A stretch of DNA of 64,000 bases from Luteimonas rhizosphaericola (GCF_029888045.1 NZ_JARXRN010000020.1:1-64000), one strand, 5' to 3'. Positions 15,744 through 26,541 are shown, numbered from the stretch's first letter. The notes: generated from the sequence alone by a model not told the origin. A program made the numbers and translations.

Positions 15744-16861
15744 GCATGGCCCCGCGGCCGCGACCCGCTGCGACGGGAATGGAAATAGATCCGCTCCGCC
15801 GCCCAGCGCAGGGGCGGGGTGCCGAGCAGCAGGTCGAACACCCAGTCGCGCTGCAGGTGGTCGAAGGCCCAGCGCAGGGTGCGCTTGCTGCGGAACCTCG
15901 GCGCGGCGCGTTCGGCGATGCGGGCGGGGTCCGGGCCGCCATGCCGCAGATGCGCGGCGATGGCCGTGCCGACCGCCTCGCCGTGCCGCCAGGCCGAATG
16001 GATGCCGCCGGCGGTCACCGGCGAGACGATGCCGGCGGCATCGCCGGTCAGGATCACGCCCGGCGCGGCCAGCGGACGCACCGGTCCGCCGCAGGGAATC
16101 AGGCCGGCGCGGGTGGCGCTGGGGGTCAGGTCTGGTTCGATTCCCAGGCGCTCGCCCACGCGGCGGCGCAGCGTGTCGATCTCCGGCACGCCGGCGCGAT
16201 CGGCACGGTGGCGGAACGCGAGGCCGAACTGCACGCCCGTGGGACTCTGCGCCGCCCAGCCGATGTAGCCCGGCGCGAGTGCGTGGTCGATGAAGCAGTG
16301 CAGGCGCCCGGGCTCGCGCAGGGTCGCGCCGTCGAACTCGTGCTCGACGCCGTAGAGGAACTCGCGCACGCGGCCCAGCCCGGCGCGCATCGCCACCCGG
16401 GACTTGGCGCCGTCCGCGCCCACCAGCCAGCGGCAGGTGCCCAGGCCGTCGACCTGCCAGCCGCCGTCGATGCGGCGCGCGTCGGTGAACGACTGCATCA
16501 GCCGCAGGTCCACGCCGGCGCGCTCGAGCTCGGCCGCCAGCCAGCGCATGACACCGGGCGTGTCGGTGGCGAGGAAGTAGTAGCCATCGCGCTGCAGGGC
16601 CAGGCTGCGCAGGTTCGGCGCGTACAGGCGCACGCCGTCGATCCGGCGGACCAGCGACGGCGGCAGCGCCGCCAGCGCGGTGCCTTCCGCCGCCTCGCGC
16701 ACGATGATGCCGGTGGTGTGCAGGCGGATGCCGGGGTCGCGCTTGCGTTCGAGCACGCACACGCGCAGGCCCGCCCGGCGCGCCGCGAGCGCGCAGGCGG
16801 CGCCGGCGAAGCTCGCGCCCACGATGACCACGTCCCACTGCATGCGATCGGTATCCGGCAC
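15740..16861 (-). CDS. FAD-dependent oxidoreductase, geranylgeranyl reductase/PHBH-like
   Basis: This 373-residue flavoprotein has an N-terminal dinucleotide-binding motif (VVIVGASFAGAACA), a second motif around DGAKSRVAMRAGLG and the GD motif ILTGDAAGIVSPVTAGGI that binds the FAD ribityl chain. This combination is typical of the geranylgeranyl-reductase subgroup, which saturate isoprenoid double bonds or hydroxylate aromatic compounds. The substrate cannot be inferred. It is co-oriented and overlapping with the hypothetical gene downstream. Confidence 0.75.
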   Translation of the reverse strand: MPDTDRMQWDVVIVGASFAGAACALAARRAGLRVCVLERKRDPGIRLHTTGIIVREAAEGTALAALPPSLVRRIDGVRLYAPNLRSLALQRDGYYFLATDTPGVMRWLAAELERAGVDLRLMQSFTDARRIDGGWQVDGLGTCRWLVGADGAKSRVAMRAGLGRVREFLYGVEHEFDGATLREPGRLHCFIDHALAPGYIGWAAQSPTGVQFGLAFRHRADRAGVPEIDTLRRRVGERLGIEPDLTPSATRAGLIPCGGPVRPLAAPGVILTGDAAGIVSPVTAGGIHSAWRHGEAVGTAIAAHLRHGGPDPARIAERAAPRFRSKRTLRWAFDHLQRDWVFDLLLGTPPLRWAAERIYFHSRRSGSRPRGHA

Positions 16862-17344
16862 GGGCGCCCTGGAGGTTCAGAGGAAGTCACAGCGTGGACG
16901 CGCCGCGTGGCCGCGCGATGGGCCCGCAGTGAAGCGGGGATGAAGCGGGAGGCTGCGGAACTGCTTCACCCGCTGCGACGCCACGCGGCTCTGGCGAGCC
17001 GCGCTCGGTCGGCGGCACGCGTGGAGATGCATGCATGGCGCGGGAGGCCAGGAAGATATGTGCGCGCGAGCCGTTGCGCCGTGAGCGAAGGGTGCGCGCG
17101 TCCAGCCGACGTCGGTGCAGGCGGCCGGGCGGCACTCCCGCAGTCGTCGTGGAATACGGACTGCCACCGGGTGCCGCAGCCGCCGGGTGACGGTCCGCGC
17201 CGGGTGACGGTCCGCGCCGGATCCCGACCCGCGCGTGGCGGAGCCGAATCGGACGATTCCTACACCGGGCAGGTGCATCCACCGATGCCCCTGCAGCGCC
17301 CCGCTGCTTATCGTGGCGCCCGTTCCCGATGCGGTGTAACGGCC
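16862..17344. other. Intergenic region upstream of comEC
   Basis: No gene accepted. It contains a perfect tandem duplication of the 17-mer CGCCGGGTGACGGTCCG (17181-17197 and 17198-17214). Nothing else is evident. It lies between the divergent FAD reductase and comEC and so must hold both promoters, which I could not place. Confidence 0.5.
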
Positions 17345-19702
17345 ATGGACGGTCCGCAGACATCCGGCCGCAGCGCGCGGCCGCCCTTCGGCCCCGTCGT
17401 GGCGGCGGGGCTGGTGCTGGGCGTGCTCGCGGCCTCGCGACTGCCGGCATTGCCGCCTGCCGCCTTACTGGCCGCACTGCTGGTGCTCGGCGCCGTGGCC
17501 TGGGCGCGGACGGTGGACTGGCGCCGGCCGGCAGGGGCGCTGCTGGTCGGAGTCGCGCTGTTCGGGCTGCACGCGGAATGGACGCTGTCGCGGCAGCTGC
17601 CGCCCGGCCTGGAGCGGGGCGATTTCGCGCTGGCGGGGCGGGTGGTGCAGCTGCCCGAACACGAACCGCGCCGGACCCGCTTCGCGTTCCGGGTCGACCG
17701 CGACGACGCGATGCCGCCGGCGTTGCGCGGGCGGGTGCTGCGGCTGTCCTGGTACGACGACCGCGCCTCGCCCCGGGACCACCGCTTCGGCATCGAGGCC
17801 GGCAGCCGCTGGCGGTTCACCGCGCGCCTGCGCGCCCCACGCGGGCTGCGCAACCCCGGCCATGGCGACAGCGAGCAGCAGATGCTCGCGGCGCGCATCG
17901 CCGCCACCGGCTACGTGCGCGATGGCGAACCGTTCGACCGGTTGCGGCCCGCATCCGGCATCGACGGCTGGCGCGAGCGTACGGCCGCGCGCATCGACAC
18001 GGCGGTGGCGCGGCCGTCGTCGCGTTTCGTGCGCGCGCTGGCGCTCGGCGATACCCGCGCCCTGGCCGATGCCGACTGGGATGCGCTGCGTGCCACCGGC
18101 CTGACCCATCTCATCGCCATCTCCGGCTTCCACGTCGGCCTGGTGGCGGGGTTCGCCGCGCTCGCGTTCGCCGCCCTGTGGTGGCTGCTGCCGGCGCTCG
18201 GCCGCAAGGTGCCGCGCCCGCAGGCTGCGGCCGTGGGCGCGCTGGTGGGCGCGGCCGGGTACGCCGCCGTGGCCGGATTCGCGCTGCCGACCGTGCGCAC
18301 GGTGCTGATGGTGGCGGTGGTGGTGCTGGCGCGGCTGTGGCGGCGACCGATGGGCGTGGCCGATGCGCTGGCACTGGCCGCCATCGCGCTGCTGCTGGTC
18401 GATCCGCTGGCGGCGCTGACCGCGGGCTTCTGGCTGAGCTTCGCCGGCGTGGCCTGGCTGGTGTGGTGCCTGCCGCGCGTGGGCGCGCAGCCGCTGGTGG
18501 GCGGCTTCCTGTCCGCGCAATGGGTGGCCACGCTGGGCCTGCTGCCGCTGACCGCGGCGCTGTTCGGCCAGGCATCGCTGGCCGGCCCGCTCGCCAACCT
18601 GGTCGCGATTCCGTGGTGGAGCCTGGTGGTGGTGCCGCTGGCGCTGGTCGGGACCGGCCTGGAAGCGCTGCATGGGGGCTGGGGCGACGGGGCATGGCGG
18701 CTGGCGGCATCGGCGTTCGACCTCTCGTGGCCGCTGTTCGAATGGCTGGCGGCCGGACGCGCGTCGCTGTGGTGGCTGCCCGAGGCGCGCTGGTACGCGC
18801 TGCCGCTGGCGCTGCTGGGCGCGTTCTGGCTGCTGCTGCCGCGCGGCGTGCCGGGCAAGGCGCTGGCGCTGCTGCTGTGGCTGCCGCTGCTGTGGCCCGA
18901 CCGGCAGCTGCCGCGCCCCGGCGAGTTCGACCTGGTGATGCTGGACGTGGGGCAGGGCACCGCGCTGCTGGTCCGCACCGCGCGCCACGCCGTGCTCTAC
19001 GACGCCGGGCCGGCAGTACCCGAAGGCTTCGATGCCGGCGACCGCGTGGTGGCGCCGTCGCTGCACGCGCTCGGCGTGCGACGGCTGGCGGCGACCGTGA
19101 TCAGCCACGGCGACGCCGATCACGCCGGCGGTTTCGCGTCGCTGCGCCGGCGGTTTCCGGACGGCCCCGTGTTCGCCGCGCGCGAGGCGGCCATCGAGGG
19201 CGCCGCGCCATGCCTGGCCGGCACCGTCTGGACCGCGGACGGCGTCAGCTTCCGCTTCCTACACCCGGACGTGCACTTCCCGGCCATGGGCAACGATTCG
19301 AGCTGCGTGCTCAGGATCGAATCCGCGCACGGCAGCGCGCTGCTGGCCGGCGACGTGGGCGAGGTGGTCGAACGCCTGCTGGTGCACGACCACCCCGGTG
19401 CGCTACGCAGCGACGCAGTGCTGGTCGCCCACCACGGCAGCGGCAGCTCGTCGGATCCGGCGCTGGTCGCGGCCACGCAGGCGCAGGTGGCGCTGGTGTC
19501 GGCCGGCCACGGCAACCGCTTCGGCCATCCGCAGCGGGCGGTGGTGGAGCGATGGGAGCGGGCCGGTGCGCGGGACGCGCTCACCGCGCGCGATGGCGCG
19601 GTGGTCGTGCGCCTGCGCCGCGACGGGGTGCGCAGGGAGGCGCGCCGTCACACGCATCCCAGGCTCTGGGACGCGCAGCGGCGCATCGGCGACGTGCGCT
19701 GA
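17345..19702 (+). CDS. comEC: DNA internalisation protein ComEC/Rec2
   Basis: This 785-residue protein is the inner-membrane channel for single-stranded DNA uptake in natural transformation. Order of parts: N-terminal membrane helices (about 15-70), an OB-like domain (DUF4131, about 80-200), the competence membrane domain starting near GLTHLIAISGFHVGLVAG, and a C-terminal metallo-beta-lactamase domain with the metal motif SHGDADHAGG and later VAHHGS. The start ATG 17345 directly precedes the first helix. All expected domains are intact, so the strain may be competent. Confidence 0.92.
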   Translation: MDGPQTSGRSARPPFGPVVAAGLVLGVLAASRLPALPPAALLAALLVLGAVAWARTVDWRRPAGALLVGVALFGLHAEWTLSRQLPPGLERGDFALAGRVVQLPEHEPRRTRFAFRVDRDDAMPPALRGRVLRLSWYDDRASPRDHRFGIEAGSRWRFTARLRAPRGLRNPGHGDSEQQMLAARIAATGYVRDGEPFDRLRPASGIDGWRERTAARIDTAVARPSSRFVRALALGDTRALADADWDALRATGLTHLIAISGFHVGLVAGFAALAFAALWWLLPALGRKVPRPQAAAVGALVGAAGYAAVAGFALPTVRTVLMVAVVVLARLWRRPMGVADALALAAIALLLVDPLAALTAGFWLSFAGVAWLVWCLPRVGAQPLVGGFLSAQWVATLGLLPLTAALFGQASLAGPLANLVAIPWWSLVVVPLALVGTGLEALHGGWGDGAWRLAASAFDLSWPLFEWLAAGRASLWWLPEARWYALPLALLGAFWLLLPRGVPGKALALLLWLPLLWPDRQLPRPGEFDLVMLDVGQGTALLVRTARHAVLYDAGPAVPEGFDAGDRVVAPSLHALGVRRLAATVISHGDADHAGGFASLRRRFPDGPVFAAREAAIEGAAPCLAGTVWTADGVSFRFLHPDVHFPAMGNDSSCVLRIESAHGSALLAGDVGEVVERLLVHDHPGALRSDAVLVAHHGSGSSSDPALVAATQAQVALVSAGHGNRFGHPQRAVVERWERAGARDALTARDGAVVVRLRRDGVRREARRHTHPRLWDAQRRIGDVR

Positions 19703-19777
19703 GTCACTCGGGGGCGGCTGGGCACTGGGCTATCCTATCGGGCAGTCAGGTCAGGCCTACGGGCCGGAGGGGAGTGC

Positions 19778-20440
19778 GTGCTCGAACTGGTGAAGGCCGG
19801 CGGCTGGCCGATGATTCCGCTGCTGCTGCTGTCCGCGGTGGGGCTGGCGATCATCGTCGAGCGCTTCTGGGCGCTGCGTCGCAAGGCGGTGCTGCCGCCG
19901 GGGCTGGGGCAGGAGGTCCGCGCCTGGGCCGCGCGCGGCAAGCTCGATCCCGCGCACATCGACTCGCTGCGGCGCAACTCGCCGCTGGGCGCGCTGCTCG
20001 CCGCGGCGCTGGACGTGCGCCATCGCCCGCGCGAGGAGATCCGCGAGCGGGTCGAGGACGTGGGCCGCCACATCGCGCACCGGATGGAACGCTTCCTCAA
20101 CGCGCTCGGCACCATTGCCGGCGCCGGCCCGCTGCTCGGGCTGTTCGGCACCGTGGTGGGCATGATCCAGATGTTCCTCGGGGTGATGGACCACGGCGTG
20201 GGCGACGTCAACCAGCTCGCCGGCGGCATCGGCAAGGCGCTGGTGTGCGCGGCGGCGGGCATGATCGTGGCGGTGCCGGCGCTGGTGTTCCACCGCTACT
20301 TCCGTGCCCGGGTGGACGGCTACATCGTCGACATGGAGCACGAGGCGATCCAGCTGATGGACGTGATCGATCCGCGCGCGCGCCGCGCCGCCGCCGCGGT
20401 GGCGGCCGTCCCGCCCGACGCCCAGCCGGCCCAGGCCTGA
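19778..20440 (+). CDS. exbB: MotA/TolQ/ExbB proton channel family protein
   Basis: This 220-residue inner-membrane protein has helices at about 10-28, 105-130 and 150-172 and the signature GTIAGAGPLLGLFGTVVGMI. With an ExbD/TolR partner, encoded next, it converts proton motive force to mechanical work. The GTG at 19778 follows a strong GGAGGGGAG. The gene pair is fixed upstream of msbA and lpxK in this lineage; a link to envelope transport or TonB energisation is plausible but unproven. Confidence 0.85.
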   Translation: MLELVKAGGWPMIPLLLLSAVGLAIIVERFWALRRKAVLPPGLGQEVRAWAARGKLDPAHIDSLRRNSPLGALLAAALDVRHRPREEIRERVEDVGRHIAHRMERFLNALGTIAGAGPLLGLFGTVVGMIQMFLGVMDHGVGDVNQLAGGIGKALVCAAAGMIVAVPALVFHRYFRARVDGYIVDMEHEAIQLMDVIDPRARRAAAAVAAVPPDAQPAQA

Positions 20441-20444
20441 GCCG

Positions 20445-20876
20445 ATGCGCATCCGCGACCGCCGCGCCGAGGACGTGCCGGAGATCAACCTGGTGCCGCT
20501 GATCGACGTGATCCTGGTGCTGATCATCTTCTTCGTGATCACCACCACCTTCGACGCGCGCTCGGTGCTCAAGCTCGAACTGCCGCGTGCCGGCGGCGAG
20601 CCGAACACCCAGTCCGAGTCGCTGAGCCTGCTGATCAACGCCGACGGCCGCTACTTCGTCGGCGACCGCGAGGCGCTGCGCACCGACGTCGAATCGCTCA
20701 AGCGCACGATCGTGGAAGTCGCCGGCGACGATCGCGAACGGACCGTGCTGCTGCGCGCCGACGCGCGCACCCCCTGGCAGGCGGTGGTGACCGCCTACGA
20801 CGCGCTGGGCCAGCTCGGCTTCACCCGCATCGCCAACGCGACCGCGCCCGAAGCGCCCGCCCCGGCGGCGCCGTGA
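20445..20876 (+). CDS. exbD: ExbD/TolR family biopolymer transport protein
   Basis: This 143-residue protein has one N-terminal membrane helix ([20 protein letters not shown]) carrying the conserved aspartate of the proton path (PLIDVILV) and a periplasmic domain after it. It lies 4 bp after exbB, and its stop overlaps the GTG start of msbA (CCGTGACT). Confidence 0.88.
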   Translation: MRIRDRRAEDVPEINLVPLIDVILVLIIFFVITTTFDARSVLKLELPRAGGEPNTQSESLSLLINADGRYFVGDREALRTDVESLKRTIVEVAGDDRERTVLLRADARTPWQAVVTAYDALGQLGFTRIANATAPEAPAPAAP

Positions 20877-22651
20877 CTGGGAGCGCCGCCCACGCGACTG
20901 CCGACGCCCAGGGCGCCTGGCCCGTCTACCGGCGGCTGCTGGGGCACGCCTGGGTGTACTGGCCATTCCTGCTGGTGGCGGTGGTGGCGATGGTGATCGA
21001 GGCGCTGGCGGGCGCCGCGTTCGTGTGGCTGATGGAACCGCTCACCAACGACGGCTTCGTCGACCCCAAGCCCGAGATGGCGATCGTGTTGCCGCTGTCG
21101 ATCGTCGGCCTGTTCCTGCTGCGCGGCATGGCCACCTTCGCCACCGACTACGGCATGGCGCGGGTGGGGCGCAGCGTGGTGCGCGACCTGCGCGAACTGG
21201 TGCTGGGCAAGTACCTGCGCCTGCCGAGCAGCCGCTTCGACACCGAATCGGTGCCGGCGATGGTGAGCCGGCTCAACTTCGACACCGAGCAGGTCACCCA
21301 GGCCAGCTCGGACGCGCTCAAGGCGATCCTGACCGACGGCCTGACGGTGCTGTTCCTGTTCGGGCTGATGCTCTACACCAGCGTGAAGGTGACGCTGGCG
21401 ATGATCCTGATCGCGCCGCTGATCGGGGTGCTGGTGTGGTACGTGGGCGGCCGCTACCGGCGCATCAGCCGCGGCATCCAGGACGGCATGGGCGACCTCG
21501 CGGCCAGCGCGGAGCAGTCGCTGGCCGCGCAGCAGGACGTCAAGGTCTACGGCGCGCAGGGCTTCGAACGCGCGCGCTATTCCGGCTTCGCCAACCGCAT
21601 CCTGCGCCTGAACATGAAGGTCGAGACCACGCGCGCGGCCTCGTCCGCCCTGGTCCAGATCCTGGCCGCGCTGGCGCTGGCGGCGATCGTGTGGGTGTCG
21701 GTGCGCGAAGCGCTGGTCGGGCGCCTGAACCCGGGCGAGTTCGTGCAGCTGATGACGGCGATGATGGGCATCATCCCGTCGCTGCGCCGGATCACGAACG
21801 TTCAGAGCGTGATCGGGCGCGGCGTGGCGGCGGCCGAGCGGCTGTTCTCGGTGCTCGACTCGGCCGAGGAACCCGACACCGGCGCGCGCCCGGTGGCGCG
21901 CGCGCGCGGCGAGCTGGTGTTCGACCACGTCTCGCTGCGCTACGCCCGCGACGACGACGAGCGCCACGCCCTGCACGACATCAGCTTCCGCGCCGCGCCG
22001 GGCACGGTGACCGCGATCGTCGGGCGCTCCGGCAGCGGCAAGACCAGCCTGGTGCGGCTGGTGCCGCGCTTCTACGAGCCGAGCGCCGGCACGATCACGC
22101 TCGACGGCGCGCCGCTCGACGACTACCGCCTGTCCGATCTGCGCCGGCAGATCGCGCTGGTGGGGCAACGGGTGATGCTGTTCGACGACAGCGTCGCGGC
22201 CAACATCGCCTACGCCGCCGAGGCCACGCCCGAAGCGCTGCGCGCCGCCGCCGAGGCCGCCAACGCCTGGGAGTTCATCGAGCGTCTGCCGCAGGGCATG
22301 GACACGCCGATCGGCGAGAACGGGGCGATGCTGTCCGGCGGCCAGCGCCAGCGCCTGGCGATCGCGCGCGCGATCCTGCGCGACGCGCCGATCCTGATCC
22401 TGGACGAGGCCACCGCCGCGCTCGATACCGAATCCGAGCGGCTGGTGCAGGAAGCGCTGAACCGCCTGATGCCCGACCGTACGACGCTGGTGATCGCGCA
22501 TCGCCTGTCGACCATCGAACACGCCGACCAGGTGCTGGTGCTCGACCAGGGCCGGCTGGTGGAGCAGGGCACGCATGCCGAGCTGCTGGCGCAGGGCGGG
22601 CTGTACGCGCACCTGCACCGGATGCAGTTCCGCGACGGCGGCGAGGCGTGA
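20873..22651 (+). CDS. msbA: Lipid A export ATP-binding/permease MsbA
   Basis: This 592-residue half-transporter ABC exporter flips lipid A-core across the inner membrane. Six helices occupy the first 330 residues. The ATPase domain has Walker [12 protein letters not shown], signature [14 protein letters not shown], Walker [13 protein letters not shown] and the H-loop AHRLSTI. The GTG overlaps exbD, and its stop overlaps the GTG of lpxK, consistent with one operon for lipid A transport and synthesis. Confidence 0.93.
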   Translation: MTGSAAHATADAQGAWPVYRRLLGHAWVYWPFLLVAVVAMVIEALAGAAFVWLMEPLTNDGFVDPKPEMAIVLPLSIVGLFLLRGMATFATDYGMARVGRSVVRDLRELVLGKYLRLPSSRFDTESVPAMVSRLNFDTEQVTQASSDALKAILTDGLTVLFLFGLMLYTSVKVTLAMILIAPLIGVLVWYVGGRYRRISRGIQDGMGDLAASAEQSLAAQQDVKVYGAQGFERARYSGFANRILRLNMKVETTRAASSALVQILAALALAAIVWVSVREALVGRLNPGEFVQLMTAMMGIIPSLRRITNVQSVIGRGVAAAERLFSVLDSAEEPDTGARPVARARGELVFDHVSLRYARDDDERHALHDISFRAAPGTVTAIVGRSGSGKTSLVRLVPRFYEPSAGTITLDGAPLDDYRLSDLRRQIALVGQRVMLFDDSVAANIAYAAEATPEALRAAAEAANAWEFIERLPQGMDTPIGENGAMLSGGQRQRLAIARAILRDAPILILDEATAALDTESERLVQEALNRLMPDRTTLVIAHRLSTIEHADQVLVLDQGRLVEQGTHAELLAQGGLYAHLHRMQFRDGGEA

Positions 22652-23670
22652 GCCGAGGGTCCGGCCACGCGCCGCGCCACTGGTACGCCGATGCCCCGGT
22701 GCCGCTGGCCGCGCGCGCGCTCGCCGGGCTGTACGGCGCGGTGGCCGGGCTGCGCCGCGATCTCTACCGCCGCGGCGTGCTGCGGCGACAGCGCGTGGCC
22801 GTGCCCGTGATCGTGGTCGGGAATCTCGTCGCCGGCGGCAGCGGCAAGACGCCGCTCACCATCGCCCTGGTCGAACGGCTGCGCGCCGCGGGCTGGACGC
22901 CGGGCGTGGCCAGCCGGGGCTACGGCCGCGCGGACGCCGGAACGCCGCGCTGGGTGGAGGCCGGCACCGACCCGGCGCTCGGCGGCGACGAGCCGGTGCT
23001 GGTCGCCACCCGCACCGGCGCGCGCGTGCGCGTGGACCGCGACCGCGTCGCGGCGGCGCGCGCGCTGCTCGCCGAGGGCTGCGACATCGTGGTCTGCGAC
23101 GACGGCCTGCAGCACTACCGGCTGGAACGCGACCTGGAGATCGAGGTGATCGACGGCCGCCGCCGCTACGGCAACGGCCGCCTGCTGCCGGCCGGCCCCC
23201 TGCGCGAACCGCCCGCGCGCGGCGAGGGCTGCGACTTCCGCGTGCTCAATGTCGGCGAAGCCACCGACCTGGCCGCCGGCTTCGGCGAGTGGCCGATGTG
23301 GTTCGAGGCCGGCCCCGCGCGCCCCATGCGCGGCGGCCGCTCCAAGCCGCTGTCCGCCTTCGCCGGGCAACGCGTGCACGCGGTCGCGGGCATCGGCGAT
23401 CCGGAGCGCTTCTTCGCGATGCTGCGCGGCCACGGCATCGCGGTGGTCCCGCACGCCTTCGGCGACCACCACGCCTACACGGCGGAGGACCTGCGCTTCG
23501 GCAGCGACCTGCCGGTCCTGCTGACCGAAAAGGACGCGGTGAAGTGCGCCGCCTTCGCCACCGACCGCTACGCCAGCGTCGGCATCGACGCGCGCCTGCC
23601 CGAAGCGTTCTGGGTGGCACTGCTCGACCGGCTGCCGGCAGCGCCCCGCAAGGAGTCCGCGAGCCCATGA
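22648..23670 (+). CDS. lpxK: Tetraacyldisaccharide 4'-kinase LpxK
   Basis: This 340-residue inner-membrane kinase phosphorylates the 4' position of the lipid A precursor. It has the Walker A-type loop [12 protein letters not shown] and the conserved [16 protein letters not shown] block. The frame is open much further upstream within msbA, but the GTG at 22648 overlapping the msbA stop gives the normal length and start ([15 protein letters not shown]). Confidence 0.93.
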   Translation: MSRGSGHAPRHWYADAPVPLAARALAGLYGAVAGLRRDLYRRGVLRRQRVAVPVIVVGNLVAGGSGKTPLTIALVERLRAAGWTPGVASRGYGRADAGTPRWVEAGTDPALGGDEPVLVATRTGARVRVDRDRVAAARALLAEGCDIVVCDDGLQHYRLERDLEIEVIDGRRRYGNGRLLPAGPLREPPARGEGCDFRVLNVGEATDLAAGFGEWPMWFEAGPARPMRGGRSKPLSAFAGQRVHAVAGIGDPERFFAMLRGHGIAVVPHAFGDHHAYTAEDLRFGSDLPVLLTEKDAVKCAAFATDRYASVGIDARLPEAFWVALLDRLPAAPRKESASP

Positions 23671-24428
23671 CCGACACCGGCTTCGTCGTCGCCATCCCCG
23701 CCCGCCACGACGCCACCCGGCTGCCGGGCAAGCCACTGCGCCTGCTCGGGGGCGAGCCGCTGGTCCTGCACGTCGCCCGCCGGGCGCTGGCCGCCGGGGC
23801 GCGCGAAGTGTGGGTGGCGGCGGACGACGCGCGCATCGCGGCCGCGCTGGAGGGCAGCGGCGTGCGGGTGGCGATGACCGGCCACCACCACCAGTCCGGC
23901 ACCGACCGGCTGGCCGAGTGCGCCGACATCGCCGGATGGAGCGACGACACCATCGTGGTCAACCTGCAGGGCGACGAGCCGTTCGCGCCGGCCGCGGGCA
24001 TCCGCCGCGTCGCCGCGCTGCTCGCGGACGGCAGCGCCGGCATGGCGACTCTGGCCGAGCGCATCACCCAACCGCCCGTGCTGTTCGATCCCAACACGGT
24101 CAAGGTGGTGGTGGCCGACACCGGCCACGCGCTGTACTTCAGCCGCGCGCCGATTCCCTGGCACCGCGACGCGTTCGCGCGCGACGGGACGATCACGGTC
24201 CCGGGCGAGTGGCTGCGGCACATCGGCATCTACGCCTATCGCGCCGGCTTCCTGCGCCGCTTCTCGGCCATGCCGCCGGGCCGCCTGGAGCGGATCGAAT
24301 CGCTCGAACAGCTGCGCGTGCTCGAGGCCGGCCTGCCGATCGCGGTGGCGCTGTCGCCAGAGCCGTTCCCGCAGGGTGTCGACACCCCAGAGGACCTCGC
24401 CCGGGCCGAAGCACTGCTGCGCGGATGA
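23667..24428 (+). CDS. kdsB: 3-deoxy-manno-octulosonate cytidylyltransferase KdsB
   Basis: This 253-residue cytosolic enzyme makes CMP-Kdo for the LPS inner core. Motifs: [15 protein letters not shown] at the N-terminus, [18 protein letters not shown], and [12 protein letters not shown] near the C-terminus. The ATG overlaps the lpxK stop (CCATGACC). The end of the exbB-exbD-msbA-lpxK-kdsB operon. Confidence 0.95.
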   Translation: MTDTGFVVAIPARHDATRLPGKPLRLLGGEPLVLHVARRALAAGAREVWVAADDARIAAALEGSGVRVAMTGHHHQSGTDRLAECADIAGWSDDTIVVNLQGDEPFAPAAGIRRVAALLADGSAGMATLAERITQPPVLFDPNTVKVVVADTGHALYFSRAPIPWHRDAFARDGTITVPGEWLRHIGIYAYRAGFLRRFSAMPPGRLERIESLEQLRVLEAGLPIAVALSPEPFPQGVDTPEDLARAEALLRG

Positions 24429-24464
24429 TGGCCCCGACTGGCCCATCGACTCCCTGGGACCGGG

Positions 24465-25985
24465 TCAGCCCGTCGGCATGACGTCGAAGGCGATGCTGAT
24501 CCGCGGTTGGGAGTCTTCGAACGGAATGGTCCGGTGGTAGAAGTACGAGGGGAAGAGCAGCAACAGGCCTTCTTCGGGTCGCATGGTGTTCAGCAGGGGC
24601 TCGGCCCTCCCACCGATCGCGCCAGCCACGCGTCCGAACTCCAGGCAGCCGGCGTCGTTTCTGGCGCCGTGCATCGAGGGCGGGAGGCGCACGTAGTAGA
24701 CCCCGCTGACGCTGCCGTCGGGGTGGAAGTGCGGCTGCTGGTGGCCGAGGCGATCGAGCACCACGGCCCATCCGGTCAGGCGCCATCGTTGCGGGAGTCG
24801 CTGCGTGTACGGGTGGGTCGGCAGCGATGCGCGCAAGGCGGCGACGAAATCCTGTATCGCCAGCTCGATCGCCGACACCAGTGCGGCGATCGCGGCGTCG
24901 GTCGATGCGAACAGCTCCCCGGTCTGGCGCCCTCCACGGGTGGCCTTGTCGCGTGGCTCGAATTCAAGATCGCCTGCCGCCAGGACGTGGCGCGCGAGCG
25001 CGCCGTTGAACGCGTGCATCGAATCGAATCCGGCGGGTACCGGGAGCGAGCGGCGGAGCAGCAATCGGTCCACATCCAGGATGGCCAGGGCCTCGTCCCG
25101 ACGTCCCAGCTCCAGTAATGCCACTGCCTTATACGCAAGCGGCTTGCACAAGTGAGCGGGGGTGATGCGCAGATATCCCTCGCACGCGGCCAGCGCCGCT
25201 GCCGGGCGACCGTCGCGCAGCAGGGAAATGCACAGGTTGTTCCATGCATCCATGTCCCGGGGGTCGCGCCGGATCGCGATCTCGAACGCATTCGCCGCTT
25301 CGGCGTTGCGTCCCGCCGCCTGCAACGCCACACCGAGGTTGTAATGTGCGCGGGGTGCGTCCGGCCGCACCCGCAGAACCTCCCGGTACCAGCCCAGAGC
25401 CTCGTCGTGTCGCGCCTGGTCGACGAGCAGGCCCGCCAGCCGGGTCATTGCCGCGACGTGGCCAGGCTCGATCGAGAGCGTGACGCGGAGCGCTTCCATC
25501 GCTGCATCGGCATCACCGGCGTCCGCGAGCGTGCATCCAAGGTTGAAGCGGGCCAGGGACGAACTCGCGTCCACTGCAACGGCCTGCCGATGGCTTTCCA
25601 GGGCGTCCCGCACACGTCCCAGGCGTCGCTGGGCGATTCCCAGGTTGACCAGCGCAGGCAGGTGATCGGGATGCAGAGCGACGATGCTTTCGAAGGCGGT
25701 CGCGGCGGCGGCGAAGGCCCCCGACTGTGCGTGGGCCGTGCCGAGCGCTTCCCACGCTTCGATATAGCCGGGCGCGAGTGAGGCTGCGCGTTCAAGCTCC
25801 TTGATGGCGAGGCGCGAACGGCCCGCCTGCAACTCGAGTACGCCGAGTGCATAGTGGACTTCCGCATCTCCGGGATCCGCGCTGAGCGCAGCCCGGTACA
25901 GCCTGGCGGCTTCTTCCAGACGACCTGCGCGGTGGCACCGCACGGCTTGCGCGAAGTGGGCGCTGGATGGCCTGTCATCTGTCAC
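24465..25985 (-). CDS. TPR-repeat protein with C-terminal putative 2OG-Fe(II) oxygenase domain
   Basis: This 506-residue protein has about eight TPR repeats through residues 8-290 (for example YALGVLELQAGRSRLAIKEL and LGVALQAAGRNAEAANAFE). A C-terminal domain resembles the putative 2OG-Fe(II) oxygenase family (PF13759 type), with candidate iron ligands in QQPHFHPDGSVSG and SYFYHRT, and a 2-oxoglutarate-binding arginine in QPRISIAFDV. Such proteins may hydroxylate proteins or small molecules; the substrate is unknown. It runs against the flanking genes, and its base composition looks lower in GC than the neighbours, hinting at later acquisition. Confidence 0.7.
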   Translation of the reverse strand: MTDDRPSSAHFAQAVRCHRAGRLEEAARLYRAALSADPGDAEVHYALGVLELQAGRSRLAIKELERAASLAPGYIEAWEALGTAHAQSGAFAAAATAFESIVALHPDHLPALVNLGIAQRRLGRVRDALESHRQAVAVDASSSLARFNLGCTLADAGDADAAMEALRVTLSIEPGHVAAMTRLAGLLVDQARHDEALGWYREVLRVRPDAPRAHYNLGVALQAAGRNAEAANAFEIAIRRDPRDMDAWNNLCISLLRDGRPAAALAACEGYLRITPAHLCKPLAYKAVALLELGRRDEALAILDVDRLLLRRSLPVPAGFDSMHAFNGALARHVLAAGDLEFEPRDKATRGGRQTGELFASTDAAIAALVSAIELAIQDFVAALRASLPTHPYTQRLPQRWRLTGWAVVLDRLGHQQPHFHPDGSVSGVYYVRLPPSMHGARNDAGCLEFGRVAGAIGGRAEPLLNTMRPEEGLLLLFPSYFYHRTIPFEDSQPRISIAFDVMPTG

Positions 25986-26046
25986 GGGCGCGATTATAGG
26001 ATCGGTGGTCTACGGGCGGCAGACGCTCCACTCTATAATCGATCGA

Positions 26047-26541
26047 ATGAAGGTCCCCCATCGCATCCTGCTCGTGTGCCTGGGCAACATCTGCCGCTCG
26101 CCGCTGGCCGAAGGGCTGCTGCGCCATCACCTGGCTGCGGCGCGGCTCGGGCACCGGGTCGAGGTGGATTCCGCCGGCACCGGCGGCTGGCATGCGGGGG
26201 AACCGCCGGACCGGCGGACGATCGCCAATGCGCGGACCCACGGGATCGACCTGTCGGCCCTGCGCGCGCGCCAGCTCCGCCCCGCCGACTACCACGAGTT
26301 CCACTGGCTGCTGTGCGCCGACCGCGCCAACCTCGTCGAGGTCCGGGCGCGCGCGCCGGTCGATGCGCCTGCGCGCAGCGCGCTGCTGCTGGAATGGGCG
26401 GGGCTGGGGCAGGGCGCGGAGGTCCCCGACCCGTACACCGGTGGCCCCGAGGCCTTCGAGCATGTCTGGGGGCTGGTCGATCGCGCCACCCGGGCCATCG
26501 TCCAGGGCTTCGCGGACCGGACCCGGGCGATTGACGCATAA
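26047..26541 (+). CDS. Low molecular weight protein-tyrosine phosphatase
   Basis: This 164-residue cytosolic phosphatase has the P-loop VCLGNICRSPLAEG (C11, R17) and the general-acid segment DPYTGG near residue 131. Such enzymes in Gram-negative bacteria often control exopolysaccharide tyrosine kinases, but no kinase or capsule gene is nearby. The start at 26047 is chosen because the upstream 14 codons of open frame lack the family opening and overlap a promoter-like AT-rich stretch (TATAATCGATCG). Confidence 0.88.
   Translation: MKVPHRILLVCLGNICRSPLAEGLLRHHLAAARLGHRVEVDSAGTGGWHAGEPPDRRTIANARTHGIDLSALRARQLRPADYHEFHWLLCADRANLVEVRARAPVDAPARSALLLEWAGLGQGAEVPDPYTGGPEAFEHVWGLVDRATRAIVQGFADRTRAIDA

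Noticed and set aside
17181-17214. Start of a CRISPR or other repeat array
   Set aside because: It is only a two-copy tandem 17-mer with no spacers. I saw no CRISPR array anywhere in the window.
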